A DNA stretch of 64,000 nt, from the NCBI GenBank assembly GCA_033398695.1, contig JAWKAU010000240.1:1-64000 (forward strand). The letters are read 5' to 3'. Both the position numbers and the translations under genes were made by a program. This DNA comes from Orobanche coerulescens. Its lineage: Eukaryota > Streptophyta > Magnoliopsida > Lamiales > Orobanchaceae. Below the pieces are notes generated by a model. That model was given only the letters and a program-made list of their open reading frames with translations, ran no database searches and had not been told where the DNA came from. This document shows positions 21,926-34,264 of the stretch, piece after piece. The number at the start of each line of letters is the position of its first letter. Within the stretch, counting starts at the first letter, position 1.

Positions 21926-23995
21926 TCAGACAAGCAGAGATTTAGGTACCCAAATCTGTGTGGGTCCTTTGGGGTTAGCTGGTTTCCTGGAGAATTGATT
22001 TCTCCTTGGATTATAGAAATTGTTATTATTATAACCCTCATAAGGTGTGTCAGTTCGAGGTCTAAATCTCCTGTTGGGATTGTATACCGGATATTCCTCA
22101 AAATGTTGATAGTGTGGGCCATTTCTAAATCTAGGCTGAGACCATTTATTAAATCTTTGTGGTCTCCACACTTGTTCATTTTGGTAATTAGGATAACCTT
22201 GAGGTTTCCATCTGCCCCTCCCATTATGAAATCTGTTTTTAGGGAGTTGTTGGTAATAGTGGGCATGTTGTCTGGGCTGCTGCTTTTGCCTGGGCCACTG
22301 CCTAGTCGCCTGTCTAGGTGGCTGCCTGGTGTAACCTGACTGCAGCCTAGACATTTGACTTGGCTGTTGCCTGTTTTTGAATATCGGTTTATACGTAGGC
22401 TCAACAGTCGAGACAATTGTTTCTCCCTTGATAAATTTTCTTTTAGAACTAGAGGGAGTGTGAGGATCATATCCAAGGCCTGATTTGGAATATAGTGGCC
22501 TTTTGTTGGTACACAATTCTTCCAGGGTTGAAGACGCCTTCAGGGAGGTTATTTCCTGCGCCTGAGTCTTATTCACCTGTGTCAGCTTAGTAAACTCGTT
22601 TTTGGCATGAGTAAGTGCAGCTGATTTTTCTTTAAGTAAAATGGTTAGTCTGTTTATCTCAGCTGTATTAACGTCAGCCTGGTTTTTAAAGTCAGCTGCA
22701 GTTATCTCAACCTTATTCAAATCTAGGCTGAGTTTTTCGAAATCATTTTTCAGCTGCCTATTCTCATCTTGCAGCTGAGTCTTCTCTGCTGATACAGTTT
22801 GGTGTGCAGATTTGAGTGTTTCAAAATCTTTAAATAACTGATTTACCGATTCGTGTAGATCCATATCTTGTGACATGGCTGAGCTATTATTTGAACCGGT
22901 GGGTTTAGAAGTTACCTCTTCATCAGCTAGGTTTGCCATCAGGCAGTCATACTCCTCATCTTCATCAGAAAAGAATCCGCTGCTTGATTCGACATGCTCC
23001 TGGTCTTCTCCGATGAGGGCCTTTCTTCTATCTTCTTTTCTGCCCACCTCCTTCTTGGTTTCGTCCTTCTTGAGCTCAGGATAGTCCATTTAGATGTGTC
23101 CTGTTTTGTGACAGTTGTAGCATTCTACTTTCCAGCTTCCAGACTTCAGGTTCCTTCTTGGATTCTCCTTATAATTTTTCTTATATTTGGAGTAGTTCTT
23201 TCTAAAATTGCTGAACCTTTGCATTATAAACGCCATTTCTTCTTCAAAATCTAATGGATTTGGAGGCTTTACATCAGATAGGCTCTTGGCAGGGGACTCG
23301 GCTGCAAATGCGATTCCCTTCTCTGCAGGCTCAGTTGAGGATGAACTTGGAAGCTCGAACTCATAAGCCTTCAGATCAGAGAACAGCTCCTGGATCTTTA
23401 TCTTATTCAGGTCCTTGAACTCTCTCATGGCCACGACCTTCATGCTCCATTCGGGGTTGAGAGATCTGAGAACCTTTAGTGCCATTTCCCTGTTGCCATA
23501 GGTTTTGCCGAGGGAGTTGATCTCATTAATAATCTCAGTGAACCTTGTGTCCACTTGATCTATGGATTCACCATTCTTCATTTTAAAGTTGTCAAATTTT
23601 TGGATAGCAATTGACAGCTTGTTTTCCTTGATCAGCTTCGTTCCTTCACACATTAGGGCTAATGTGTCCCAGATTTCTTTGGCATTCTTACAGTTCTTGA
23701 TCTTGACCATGGTGGATTTGTCAAGAGTTTGATATAACACATCTCTGGCCCGGTTATCAAGATTGGCCAGCTTTCTTTCTTCGGGAGTCAGCTCTGTCCT
23801 CTTCTTAGGAATCTTCTCTGGCTTCCCTGCTGCGATCTCCTCTGCTGTGTTGTCCTTCTCAAAGATGAATGGACCGTCCTCGATGATGCACCACATGTCG
23901 TCATGAATCGAAGATAAGTGTGCCTGCATCCTTATCTTCCACAGATCATGCTCGTCAACTGAAAACACAGGGAGTCTAGAGTGCATGTGTTCCAT
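21926..23995 (-). pseudogene. Sirevirus gag with broken zinc knuckle
   Basis: The first 301 residues form the copia gag core (UBN2-like; for example ARDVLYQTLDKSTMVKIKNC, AKEIWDTLALMCEGT). A CCHC zinc knuckle begins (CYNCHKTGH) but is cut by an in-frame TAA at 23090-23092, and the residue expected to be its last Cys is Tyr. The same frame continues for 387 residues with a long coiled coil (about residues 65-195 of the second part), then an Arg/Gln/Pro-rich basic region, as is usual for Sirevirus gag. It stops again at 21926-21928, where the protease frame follows. Confidence 0.85.
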
Positions 23996-24060
23996 TATAA
24001 AGTGAGAGTAAAGATATATATCTGATATAGATCTGGTTCGTGAAATAAATGAACCAACCT

Positions 24061-24071
24061 CTCCGATACCA
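24061..24071 (-). other. Sirevirus primer-binding site
   Basis: On the minus strand TGGTATCGGAG lies two bases after the 5' LTR, close to the initiator Met tRNA consensus TGGTATCAGAGC. Confidence 0.75.
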
Positions 24072-24073
24072 CT

Positions 24074-25481
24074 TGTAGGTCACAAGTCTTCCAGGTACAA
24101 GTCTAGAGGGGGGGTGAAGAGACTTGTAGAAACTCTTTAACTCTTTTTCACGAAGAGTGAGTTTCTTCAGCTGATAGGTAGACAAATGACTTGGAGTCGT
24201 TTGTTCTTTAATATATGTGCGGAAGTCAGCTGATGACGAATATAAGGCAATTAATGAAACACTTAACAATGAATGCAGCAGTTAAAGTATGATGCAGTAA
24301 AACAGTAAATAACGCAGGCAATTATAGTGGTCTCAGAGGTGGGGTAATCCTCTACTAATCCACTTTTCTCCAAACCAGTTGGAGATGAATTCACTATAAT
24401 TCTCAACCAGTGATAAATATTACAGTGATTCAAACCACACTACAACAACTTCCAACCAGTGGAAATCCGTGCCGTTGTACACACTTTACTGCCTTGCACC
24501 TCTTGATCCTCGATCCTTGGATGCCTTTACAGTCTCTTAGTTCAACCAGTGAAGTACCCCGTACTCAGGATTATAGACAAGAGTTTTTGTCTTCTCCAAC
24601 TAAGAGCTTCTTTAAGTATGAACTCTTAGAACCGCTCTTTTCACGATGCTATTGATTGCTTTAGATTGCTTGATTGCTTTGATCGCTTGAAAGTATGTTT
24701 GCACCGGTAGTTGCTCAGCTTCAAATCTTCGGATATATATAGGTCACGATCTCTGAGCTTTTCCCTTGTAGCCGTTGCAAATCTTTTGAACAAATCCGTC
24801 CGTTGGAGGGAGACTTCTTTGTTTAATCTTTCTGAATGTTGCAAGGCTGAATTCCCATTATTTTATTTTATCTTCCGACCGTTGTGAAGACTTCTGCATG
24901 TGAGCGCCGAATCTTTTGAATATAAAATGATTAAAGTCTTCAAGGTGGGTCTGGATGATTTATTTAAATCATATCTCTTGCGGGAATCACTCCAATTTGT
25001 CTCTTCACGTTGCATGTGACTTTCCGTAATACTTGACTTTTCAACGCATGCTGACGTGGACTTTGGAGTACTTGGCTGACTTCGAGTAGGCTGATGAGCA
25101 GCTAACATCTCTGCAGTCAGGACCTCTCTGCTGTACACTGTTTGTGACTTATTTGATCAGGTGACTTCCCTGAGGTACCTTGGCTGCAGTCTGGTCAAAT
25201 TTCTCTGATAAATTATGTTGACCAGGACTACTCTGACTCGACTCGACTAATCCTCTCTGATGAACTTAGCTGTACTCAGTACTTAGCCGATTTTAGCCTA
25301 ACTAATTTTTGGCCTACAGAAGATACTTATTTGGTTCTTCTTTACATTTTGTCAAGTTTTATACTTAACATTTTTGGCCTATGGAAGATACTCATTTGGT
25401 TCTTCCTTACATTTTTGCCAAGTAATAACCATTTGATTTTATATTAATGACATCATCAAAATCTAACAAGTATTCCTAACA
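24074..25481 (-). repeat. Sirevirus 5' LTR
   Basis: Partner of 13345-14743, with the same ends (TGTTAGGAATACTTG and GACCTACA on the minus strand). Only about 78 bases separate it from the gag start at 23995. Confidence 0.88.
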
Positions 25482-27009
25482 ATGGTCTTCGGATTTTGTG
25501 ACTCATTTATCAATTTTTATCACCCGGAACTTGATTCTCGATTTGTCTTGAAGAAACCCTCGGATCCATGTTGTTTTTCGAATTGATTCGAATTCCGTTT
25601 AGCGTTATTGATTCGTGGTGATGTTATTTCCGTAGTTTTCTGGAGTTGTCGAGTTCTTGTTCGTTCTTGGAAGTTTGAGGGCTACCCGACCGTGTCCGTT
25701 CGTCGTTTCATTGCTTGTGGTATCGAGGCAAGTATCTTGCCCATACTTTTCATGTTTCGTAGACGGAATCATTGATAAATGATTTTATGAGCAATGTTTA
25801 AATGAACTTTAAAAACGATCGGTATGCTCTCGATAAATGTTGTCTTTCAAAAGATAACTCGTATACTTCGTAAACAAATGTGTTTTTGGTATATGTGTGT
25901 TGGTTGCATATGTTTGGTGATGTTACAATAATATTTAGTGATGTTAGTAGACCGAAATTATTTGCCGAGGATTGTGTATGGATATGTGTAAATGTTCGGT
26001 GAATATGTGACGTTGTGTGATATTAGTTGTTATTCCTTCGTAAGGAGGTTGTGGCGCTTGGTGTTGTTTGGTACTGGTAATTGCTTGTGGTTGTGTGACA
26101 TTAGTCGTGAGTATACGTCGACTAAAGTGGCCATTCTAGCGAAGTACCTAGCATTTGTATGCATATTCTAGTATTCGAATTATGACTTTCTGTGGCGTTG
26201 TGGATGATATGTGTATGTTCACCTAGGGACGGTCTGACGGGGCCTCTAGGGATACGTATTGTATGCATATTCTAGTATTCGAATTATGGCTTTCTGGGTC
26301 GTGGACCCCGTATTTTGTTATCGGAATCGTATTTGGAAATAAATGATTTTTGGGTTGTGTCCCTAAGTGTTTCGAAAGGCTTGAAATTCTTAAACCCCAA
26401 ATGCTTTCAAAACTCCCGAGATCGTAAAATGTTTTGTAAGATGTAAAATTATTTTATTCCTATCTTTCATAATTCAAATTGTTTTGATCAAGCAAATTAT
26501 CTCGGAAAGTATATTCATGATTTCTATGTTCTTGGAGTATGATATGTATGGCTCGTTTTTGTATTTATACTTGCACTAGCAAAACAGTGGAGTTTTGCTA
26601 ACCCCCGAGTATTCGGGGAGTGGATGTCTGTTTTGCATCCAGGTACTTGCAGGTTGCTGGGGACAAATTCACAGGATCGTTACGAAGGATGATGAAAGAC
26701 AGCGATACTAATCACATGAAGACCGGTGTTGGGTATTTGGTGATGTCTTGTTTTGTCCTTCCGTTGTGTTTATTTTCCCATATGTGGGAACGTTGATTTA
26801 TGTTAACCCCCGCGTGGGTATGAGTTACGAGAAAGAGTAATGTATGATTGATGTGTATGTTGTGGTAAAAGACCAAATCGGTCTAATGGTCCGTTAGTTA
26901 ACCATGTCGGTATGTATGGTATTGTGGTGTTTATGTATTTAGCCTGGTAGATCCTCATGGAGAGAGTCTATGGCGCTGTAATATTCTCGAGTGGTTTGGG
27001 GGTGTTACA
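25482..27009 (+). repeat. Right part of the solo LTR
   Basis: Carries the target duplication ATGGT (25482-25486), then GTATCGAGGCAAGTATC at about 25720, a motif found in every gypsy LTR here. A 35-base direct repeat (GCATATTCTAGTATTCGAAT near 26161 and 26264) flanks a single diverged GACGGGGCCTCTAGGG module. It ends in the common GGCGCTGTAATATTC and GGTGTTACA blocks. No coding sequence. Confidence 0.7.
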
Positions 27010-27092
27010 GATATTATATAGGGGTCTGGGTTTTTTAAATGGTAATAAAGTCATCTTTTAATCGAGTTTGTGATGAATATGGGTATACACAC
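27010..27092 (+). repeat. ~125-bp background repeat, partial unit
   Basis: Contains TCATCTTTTAATCGAGTTTG and GATGAATATGGGTATA. The unit continues after the CACTA at 42530 (AAATTTTAAACGGGTTTGAG). Its last five bases, CACAC (27088-27092), are the left target duplication of the gypsy element; they span the TSD and first bases of the CACTA. Confidence 0.5.
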
Positions 27093-29440
27093 TGTAACAC
27101 CCCGAGATATTCGGAATAATTACAGCGCCGTAAACCCTTTAGATAAGGATTTACAAGGCTGATTTTAAAAGAAGTGTAAAAACAATATAATTGAACAACT
27201 GAAATTCAAATACAGATTTGATTCAACCGATCAAATGAGTTAACTTATACAACCATATCGAATTGACCTTATTAAAACAGACGTACTCGAGTACTAAACG
27301 AACCAAGAAGACAAATCACAATAACAATAACATCAATCACATCACTGAGCCATTCCATCGTCCTGTCGGTACTGTGGTTGCCTCCCCGCTCCTCGGCTAC
27401 CTGAACATCAAAACAATGTCCACCCCCGAAGGGGCTAGCAAAACTATGCTAGTACAACAATCATCAAACAATAAATCATCAATGCATCAATAAAGCATGC
27501 AAAACGGACTTCCGCCACCGGAAACCAACGATGCGAATCCTCACGATTCCATCAACACAATACAAGGTAATCCAGCGATCCAGCGCCCTCAGCATAGATC
27601 CCCATGATGATCCCGTCGGACCAACGCATGGTGGAAAACCCGTCTAACGATCCAGCGCCCTCAGCATAGATCCCCATGATGATCCCGTCGGACCAACGCA
27701 TGGTGGACATTCGATCCAGCGCCCTCATCATAGATCCTCATGACCCCCTCGGATCATTTATACCATAATCAATCAATTATGCATACACATATGCATTTCA
27801 ATATGTTCATAAATACGAACAAACAACAACGAATATCACGAGAATTTCCAGAAATACATCTCATATTCAACAATATGAACAAAACCACAAGCATGATAAA
27901 TCGAACTCGACATATGATACTTGCCTCAAAAATGGCAAGGACGAAACACTTCAATGATCTCGACACACTCGAAGGCCGCCTCCTTCGATCAACGTAACAA
28001 GCTCGAACCTTAACAAAAGGAACGATATACAAATCATCTCAAGTCGAACGATGGCCTAACAATTCCGTCTACGGCCGAAAAGCTCAAAATAAACAATCTG
28101 CCTGGACTGCTTAGCGTGCGCTACGTACTCTACGTAACGTGCGCTAAGCCGGCCTGTTAGCGTACGCTATCGTGTAAGACTAGCGTGCGCTAGCTACGAA
28201 CTGACAGTTCGAATCGGCTGATACATAACATACGCTACATACGTTCTGTGCGTTAACTGAACCCCGATAGCGCACGTTAACTCACATATGTTAGCGTGCG
28301 CTACCCTTGCATGGCAGAACACTGCTAACGGAAAAACTGGGTCGAAAGGTGGTGAATTCATGAATTCTATGACGATACAACAAGTCATCCTCAAGCATGT
28401 CATGCTAATAAGGTTTTGTGGAAGTTCCATGATCATGAGGTACAAATATACGGATAATCAACTCAACATCATAATCTTATCTTCGATCTTCAAGAAATAT
28501 TCTAAGTTCCGATTATTCCAAGTCCCAAAACATATGATTCCTTACGTAAAACATACGAACTAGGTAATCTCCGACATCGATCATAAATCGATTTGAAAAC
28601 GCTTAGGAGTCCATACTACTAAGATGGTTCAAAGGTTCATACGATGAATAAGTGTCGAAACGTCGAAAATATCCTTCTAACATGTGATGACCGATCATAA
28701 ACGAAATAACTGGCTATCTAAACATGATTAGACGTCCTTAAGAACATTACTAACATGGGTGAAGAATCACCTACCTCAAGTAGTGAAGAACACGGAGGAA
28801 ATCGAAGAAATCCAACAACGAAGGCTTGAACACCAATCTCCAATGATATACGATCTTCAATCACGAACTAGGGTGTTGATATGAAGTGTTTAGGATGCAG
28901 GAAGCTATGTTCTAAGTGTAAGAATTCGGGTAATTGGAGAAGAAAGAACTGAAATCACGAATAGGATGCTGTCCTATTTATAATAAATGGCTATTAGCGC
29001 GCGCTAGACCCTGTTCGTAGCGTGCGCTAACGGCTCACTGACTAATCTGTACTCAGCACTTAGCGTGCGCTACGCATGTACCTGTAGCGTGCGCTAAGGC
29101 GTTGACTCGACTTTTCCCAAAAGCCGTCCAGGTACATCCCGACACGATCCGACAGGGGTCCCCCAGCCAGATCTCACCTACCGCACGTCTCAATCAAATT
29201 GACCACGCATAGCGTGCGCTAAAGACCTCGAGCGCGTGCGCTATGAATCCACGTTAGCGCACGCTAAACATATCCTGTAGCGTGCGCTATATGCGCAGAT
29301 TTACAATCTTTAAATCACAACCACGAAATTAAACGCTCGACAACATCGGATTATGAAATACGGAAAATAATACTCAGATCAAGTACAATCATTACAATAT
29401 CACAAGTTCCAATTACATAACAGAAATCTCGGGTATTACA
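27093..29440 (-). repeat. Tekay 1 3' LTR
   Basis: On the minus strand it starts TGTAATACCCGAG and ends CTCGGGGTGTTACA. It has two clusters of TTAGCGYRCGCTAA motifs (28109-28310 and 28994-29295), a minus-strand TATA box at 28976-28986, GAGGCAAGTATCAT (27914-27927) and tandem GACGGGATCATC modules (27571-27748). Confidence 0.9.
28994..29295. promoter_or_regulatory. Inverted-repeat array upstream of the Tekay 1 TATA box
   Basis: About eight copies of the motif, centres CG, CA and TG, lie in 300 bp: near 28994, 29020, 29059, 29085, 29208, 29230, 29252 and 29276. In the minus orientation they sit just upstream of the TATA box (TTATTATAAATAG, 28974-28986). A second cluster of about seven copies lies downstream at 28109-28310. 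Confidence 0.65.
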
Positions 29441-29470
29441 TCCTTCCTCCTTTAAAAAGAAGTTTCGTCC
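29441..29470 (-). other. Tekay 1 polypurine tract region
   Basis: On the minus strand GGACGAAACTTC is followed by TTTTTAAAGGAGGAAGGA directly before the 3' LTR. The GACGAAACT block is conserved in all three Tekay-type internal domains in this window. Confidence 0.75.
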
Positions 29471-30950
29471 GAAACTTAAGATGAAAACAACTCCGGATAT
29501 GTAGTCTTCATACTGTCCTCCGTTTCCCAAGTGGCCTCTTCGACTCCATGTCGTGACTATCAGACTTTAACCAAGTGTATTGGTTTATTCCTCAATTGTT
29601 TGATCCGGCTCTCAAGTATCTTGATTGGTCTTTCTTCAAGGTGCCATCATTAGCTATTTCGATCTCATCGAAATCAATGACGGATCGGGTCCGTACATAC
29701 TTCCGCATTGGGATACGTGAAACACATTGTGAACGTGACTCGGCGATGGCGGTAAGGCCAACTCGTATGCTAAATCTCCCACTCTCTCGAGGATCTCGAA
29801 TGGTCCGATATATCTCGGACTAAGCTTGCCTTTCCTCCCAAACGGAAAATCCTCGTGTAGGAGACACCTTCAACAAGACATGGTCCCAGCCGAACTCTAG
29901 AGGGCGACGACGTACATCTGCATAAGACTTCGCCGACTCAGGCGTCAGCCTCTCTCGAATCAAAGCTATCTTCTCTTGAGTCCGAATAATCAATTATGGT
30001 TCCGTCCCGATCAAATCCAAGAATCATCCCAACATAGGGGTGATCGGCATCTTCTCCGTACAAAGCTTCAAATGGTGCCATCTTAATTGAAGCATGCCAA
30101 CTATTATTGTAGGTGAATTCAACTAATGGCAAATGATCTTCCCAATTAGTTCACCAATCCAAAGCACAAGCTCTAAGCATGTCTTCTACAATTTGAATAG
30201 TCCTTTGACCGACCCGTTTGGGGATGATAAGTGTGCTAAAGTTGAGCTCGGTCCCGAGCCCTATGAATCGCTTTCCGTAAATGTGACACGGCGACCATCT
30301 CGATCCGAAATAATGGTCCTCGGCCCCATGCAATCCGACTATCTCGCAATAAATATTCGTGCCAATCTCTCGGGTCCCCATGTATCTTTAATTCCCAGAA
30401 ATGAGCCGACTTGGTTAGTCGATCAACTACAACCCAAATCATGTTCATTCCGTTCTAGTCCTCGGCATACTAGTGATGAAATCCATCGAGATATCCTCCC
30501 ACTTCCACTCGTGGATCTAAGCGGTTTTAACATTCGGCAGTCGTTGATGTTCAATCTTAACCTGCTGACAAGTCAAACACTTCGAAACGTACTCCGCTAC
30601 GTCCTTCTTCATATTCCCCCACCAGAAGTTTTGCTTTAAATCCCTATACATCTTACTACTGCCTGGGTGAATAGAATAGGGCGTGCTATGAGCTTCCTTC
30701 AAAATTGTCCGTCTCAAATCATCATCATCGGGATTGAAAAGTCGACTCTGAAATCTCAGAACTCCATCGTCTTGTATCACGAATCCTGGGGCTTTTCCTT
30801 CTTTTACTTCGTCACATAATCGAAGGATCAGAGAATCGTTCAATTGTTTAGACTTGATCTCCTCGACTAGTGATGAAGTCAGTTCCATCACATAATGTTG
30901 CCCTTGGATTCCTGGTGCCCATACTTCAATCCCCTCGCGGATCAATTCTC
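29471..30950 (-). pseudogene. Tekay 1 integrase and chromodomain, frameshifted
   Basis: The zinc-binding part is readable at 30700-30517 ([40 protein letters not shown]). The core follows in pieces: MNMIWVVVDRLTKSAHF at 30448, GTELNFST and RTIQIVEDMLRACALDW up to 30151, and [20 protein letters not shown] at 30132-30040. The C-terminal part, which should hold the chromodomain, lies at about 29830-29470 but is spread over several frames. At least five frame changes are needed across the region. The neighbour at 48175 shows the same domains in one frame. Confidence 0.75.
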
Positions 30951-30999
30951 GTTGAATACTGGTTTGGGACGTAAGTGCTTCCAACACTCGAAGAGAAAC

Positions 31000-33228
31000 A
31001 GGTTTACGGCTCAAAGCATCAGCTACTACGTTTGCTTTCCCGGATGATAGAGAATCTCCAAGTCGTAATCCTTGATCAATTCCAGCCACCTTCTCTGCCT
31101 CATGTTTAATTCTTTTCATTCAAGATGTACTTGAGGCTCTTATGATCTCAGAAGATCGACAATGAGTGACGTACAAATAATGTCGCCAAATTTTCTAGGC
31201 TAAGACCACAGCTGCTAGCTCCAGATCAAGAGTCGGATAATTAATCTCGTACGGTTTCATTTGCCGAGAGGCATAAGCAATCACTTTATCCTTCTGCATC
31301 AACACACAACCCAAACCCCGATTCAAGCGTCCAGTATACCATGAATCCATCGGTTCCTCTGGCGGTGCTAATATAGGTCTTGTCGTCGGTCTCCTCTTAA
31401 GTTCGTCCAAAACCACTGGCACTTCTCATTCCACATGAATTTTTGAGTTTTCTCAGAATATTTGGGTGAGCGGACGAGCAATTTTGGAAAATCCTTCTAC
31501 AAAGCGACGATAATATCCAAAGCAAGTCCTAAGAAGCTTCGGACCTCTTTCACGTTTTTAGAGCTTCCCAATCCAAGATTGCTTCGACTTTCTTCGGTCC
31601 ACCGAACTCCGTCGGTGATATCACATGCCCAAGGAAAGTTACTTCCTTAAGCCGTAACTCGCATTTTGAAAAATTTGCATACAAATGCTTCCTTCCTCAA
31701 GGTGCTTAAAACCACACGTAAATGTTCAAGATGTTCCTCTGCGTCCCTCGAATATATCGGGATGTCGCCAATGAAGACGACCACAAATTTATCCAAGTAT
31801 TCCAAGAATACCCGATTCATCAATTGCATGAATACCGCAGAGCATTGGTAAGTCCAAATGGCATTACTACAAATTCATAATGCCTGCACGATCTCAAAGC
31901 GATTTCGTATATCCGATTCCTTAATTCTCAATCGGTGGTATCCTCGATCGCAAGTCAATCTTCGAGAATACCCTTGCCCCTTGCGCTTGATCAAACAAGT
32001 CGTCGATCCGAGGTATAGGGTACTTATTCTTGATCGTCATCTTGTTGAGCTCCCTGTAATCAATACACAATCGGAGGGATCCGTCTTTCTTCCGACAAAG
32101 AGAACAGGCGCTCCCCAAGGAGAAACACTAGGTTGGATATAGCCCTTCTGTAACAATTCCTCCAGTTGCTTCTTGAGTTCATACATCTCGGTTGGCGCCA
32201 TGCGGTATGGTGCTCTGGAAATAGGAGCCGCTCCAGCTCTAGTTCGATAGTGAATTCCACTCCTCTGTGGAGGTAACCTGTAGTTCGTCAGGAAATACAT
32301 CTGAGAACTCATTCACAACTGAAATAGACGAGAGCTCTACTCCTTCCTCTTTCCTCATGGCATAGCACCAAAGTCCGTGACATCCCTGCTTCAGTAATTT
32401 CACGGCTTTCATCGCTTTGATCAATTTTCCCGAGCTTCCTGGTCTCCATCCTCGGAATAAGTGTTCAGATCCGTCATCAGCAATGATGGAAATGACTCTC
32501 TCTCGGTAATTCAGAACAGCTCCATAACGGTTGAGCCAATCATCTCCGAGAATTAAATCGTCACCGCGGATGTCAACTACAATAAGATTCGATGGCCAAT
32601 CTCTTCCTTCTATAGATACTGGGAAATCCCTAGCTTCTAGGGTTCCCACAATTTTCTCTCCGCTTGGTAATCCCACAACATAAGGTTCACAGTTATACAA
32701 GCACGAGATTTTCAAACGATTAATACAGTTCAAAGATATAAAAGAATGCGTGGCTCCCGAATCGAACAGGACACTAACTGGTTGCAAAAGGATCTGAATC
32801 GTACCTGATGCAACAAATTGTTCTCGATCATCGATTTCCTCATTTCGTAAAAGCGCGGAGGAATGCACCCAAAGACTGGATGCCTCTCTCTTCCCGGGCT
32901 GCTTCTGAAATCCACTTTGCCGCGTCTGTTCACACTCGTCTCTTCGGATCGAGATGGAGCGCGAGTACCAAAAGATCGGGTCGCATTCCCACAAAATGTT
33001 GCGTGATGTCCTTCCCTGTCCACACTCGAAACAGTCACAAGCAGCGCAAACAATCACGCCGAACATGTCCCGCCTTGCCACGGTTGTAACACTTCTTTCC
33101 TGCGTCTCAGCTTCGGTGCTGCCCGAACTTCTTTCCACCTTGAGAAGGATGCGGAGGTCTCTGGATGAATGAAAAGAGGATCGACTTGCGAGGTCCGCTA
33201 CTCTTATCCTCCGTGAAGTTGCAGACAC
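31000..33228 (-). pseudogene. Tekay 1 protease, reverse transcriptase and RNase H, broken
   Basis: The protease is clear in the frame 33228-32239 ([32 protein letters not shown]). The reverse transcriptase continues in another frame (32312-31921: [40 protein letters not shown]). The catalytic segment at 31829-31647 reads [11 protein letters not shown] where the family has FIDD: a GGC Gly codon at 31767-31769 replaces the first catalytic Asp. RNase H (31422-31195: [20 protein letters not shown]) has lost the DAS motif. Frameshifts separate most segments. Confidence 0.82.
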
Positions 33229-34023
33229 CTTCTCGCTTCTTTGCTTCCGTCGCTTTCTACCGCCGCCTCCTTCATGTCATAGGCCAACGCCTTGTCCTGA
33301 GCATCGCAAGGTGGTACATTCAAATCCGGACATATACCGCTGAATTTCCGCTTCATTCGCATGTCAAAATGAAAATCTTCTCCGCCTCGGTCCTGACCAA
33401 GTGGCGCACATAAGTCAGTTGGTGATTAAAAGTCTTAATCACGTCCGTCACAGATGCTTCCGAATTTTGTGGTGAGAAAAACTCCCGAACTCGGGCTTCT
33501 CTAACTGGACGAGGACAATACTGTGCCTCCATCATCACTTTGAATTCCATCCAGTCAACATTGTGCTCCTCTGGTCGAATGGCCTCCCACCAGTCGAAAG
33601 CCTCCTGGCCAAAAGATACCGGGCGACCGAACCTTCCTATCGTTGGGACAGTTAATCCCCGCAAAAATCTTCTCTAATTCCTTCAGCCAATGATCCCACG
33701 AAAGCGTCTCAGTGGAACCGTCAAATTTCGGAGGATGCAATTTTACCACCTCGGTAAGCCATTTATCTCCCCGATTATCCACGTTATTCTGCTGTCCCAT
33801 CGCCGTCTGCATGCGATCCACAACTTGAGAAAACTGGTTTATCTGGGCAACCACTGGAAGCACTCCCGCACGTTAGGATCTCGCATTATTATTTGCCGAT
33901 CCTCGCCGTCCCCTAATGTGAATCCGTTTGACTAGCGGCTATCTCTGGAGTAGATACCGACTCTTCTTGCCTCGCATTTCCACGTCCGCGTCCACGACCG
34001 CGTCCACGACCTCCTCTCAACAT
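33229..34023 (-). pseudogene. Tekay 1 gag, frameshifted
   Basis: The start at 34023 (MLRGGRGRGRGRG) is the usual Arg/Gly-rich beginning of Tekay gag and follows a possible intron acceptor. Recognisable gag pieces are KLHPPKFDGSTETLSWDHWL and KELEKIFAGINCPNDRKV (33863-33555) and WWEAIRPEEHNVDWMEFKVM with RPVREARVREFF (33664-33353), in different frames. Remains of the CCHC zinc region (GHHATFCGNATRSFG) are at about 33053-32960, just beyond. Several single-base indels explain the breaks. Confidence 0.75.
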
Positions 34024-34024
34024 A

Positions 34025-34135
34025 CTGTAAACATAAATACTCAATATCCAGGACAAACTTTCTCAAAGTACATCCATTAATGTTTACAAGACGTGAATTA
34101 AATAAAACAGTAGTATTCGAGATTAGGAAACTTAC
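34025..34135 (-). other. Possible leader intron upstream of Tekay 1 gag
   Basis: On the minus strand GTAAGT at 34135 and TATGTTTACAG ending at 34025 bound a T-rich 111-nt stretch one base before the gag ATG (34023). The Tekay 2 element has the same arrangement (102 nt), and the LARD has a 103-nt counterpart. Confidence 0.45.
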
Positions 34136-34247
34136 AACCACAGTCCACACGACGATGCTGGCTCAGCAGTGATGTTACGAACGACCAACAATCAAATAAC
34201 GTAAACAGACCCAACCAACCCGACTGCCAAGATATCCATAAATCTTA

Positions 34248-34259
34248 GCTCCGATACCA
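34248..34259 (-). other. Tekay 1 primer-binding site
   Basis: On the minus strand TGGTATCGGAGC, five bases inside the 5' LTR end at 34265, as in the LARD and Tekay 2. Confidence 0.8.
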
Positions 34260-34264
34260 TATTC

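Larger units (their letters stand above)
13345..25481 (-). mobile_element. Ty1/copia Sirevirus (SIRE/Maximus lineage), 12.1 kb
   Basis: LTRs of 1399 bp (13345-14743) and 1408 bp (24074-25481) are bounded by a perfect target duplication ATGGT (13340-13344 and 25482-25486). Read on the minus strand the order is 5' LTR, primer site, gag with coiled coil, protease, integrase, reverse transcriptase, RNase H, then an extra env-like frame, purine tract and 3' LTR. The copia domain order, the long coiled-coil gag, motifs such as MSMMGKLNFFLGLQ and the extra frame after pol all point to the Sirevirus lineage. Stops and frameshifts are scattered through gag, pol and the extra frame, so it is not autonomous. 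Confidence 0.92.
12618..27009 (+). mobile_element. Gypsy solo LTR split by the Sirevirus
   Basis: The left part (12618-13344) begins TATAATACCC, a mutated TGTAATACCC. The right part (25482-27009) ends GGCGCTGTAATATTC...GGGGGTGTTACA. Without the inserted Sirevirus and one copy of its target duplication the LTR is about 2.25 kb. Flanking GATAA and GATAT agree at four of five positions. No second LTR or internal domain is present, so this looks like a recombination product of a Tekay-type element, older than its neighbours. Confidence 0.75.

Noticed and set aside
27263..28563. Frames of 76-91 residues repeated at 34435-35735
   Set aside because: They are identical because they lie in the two LTRs of Tekay 1, and have no similarity to proteins.
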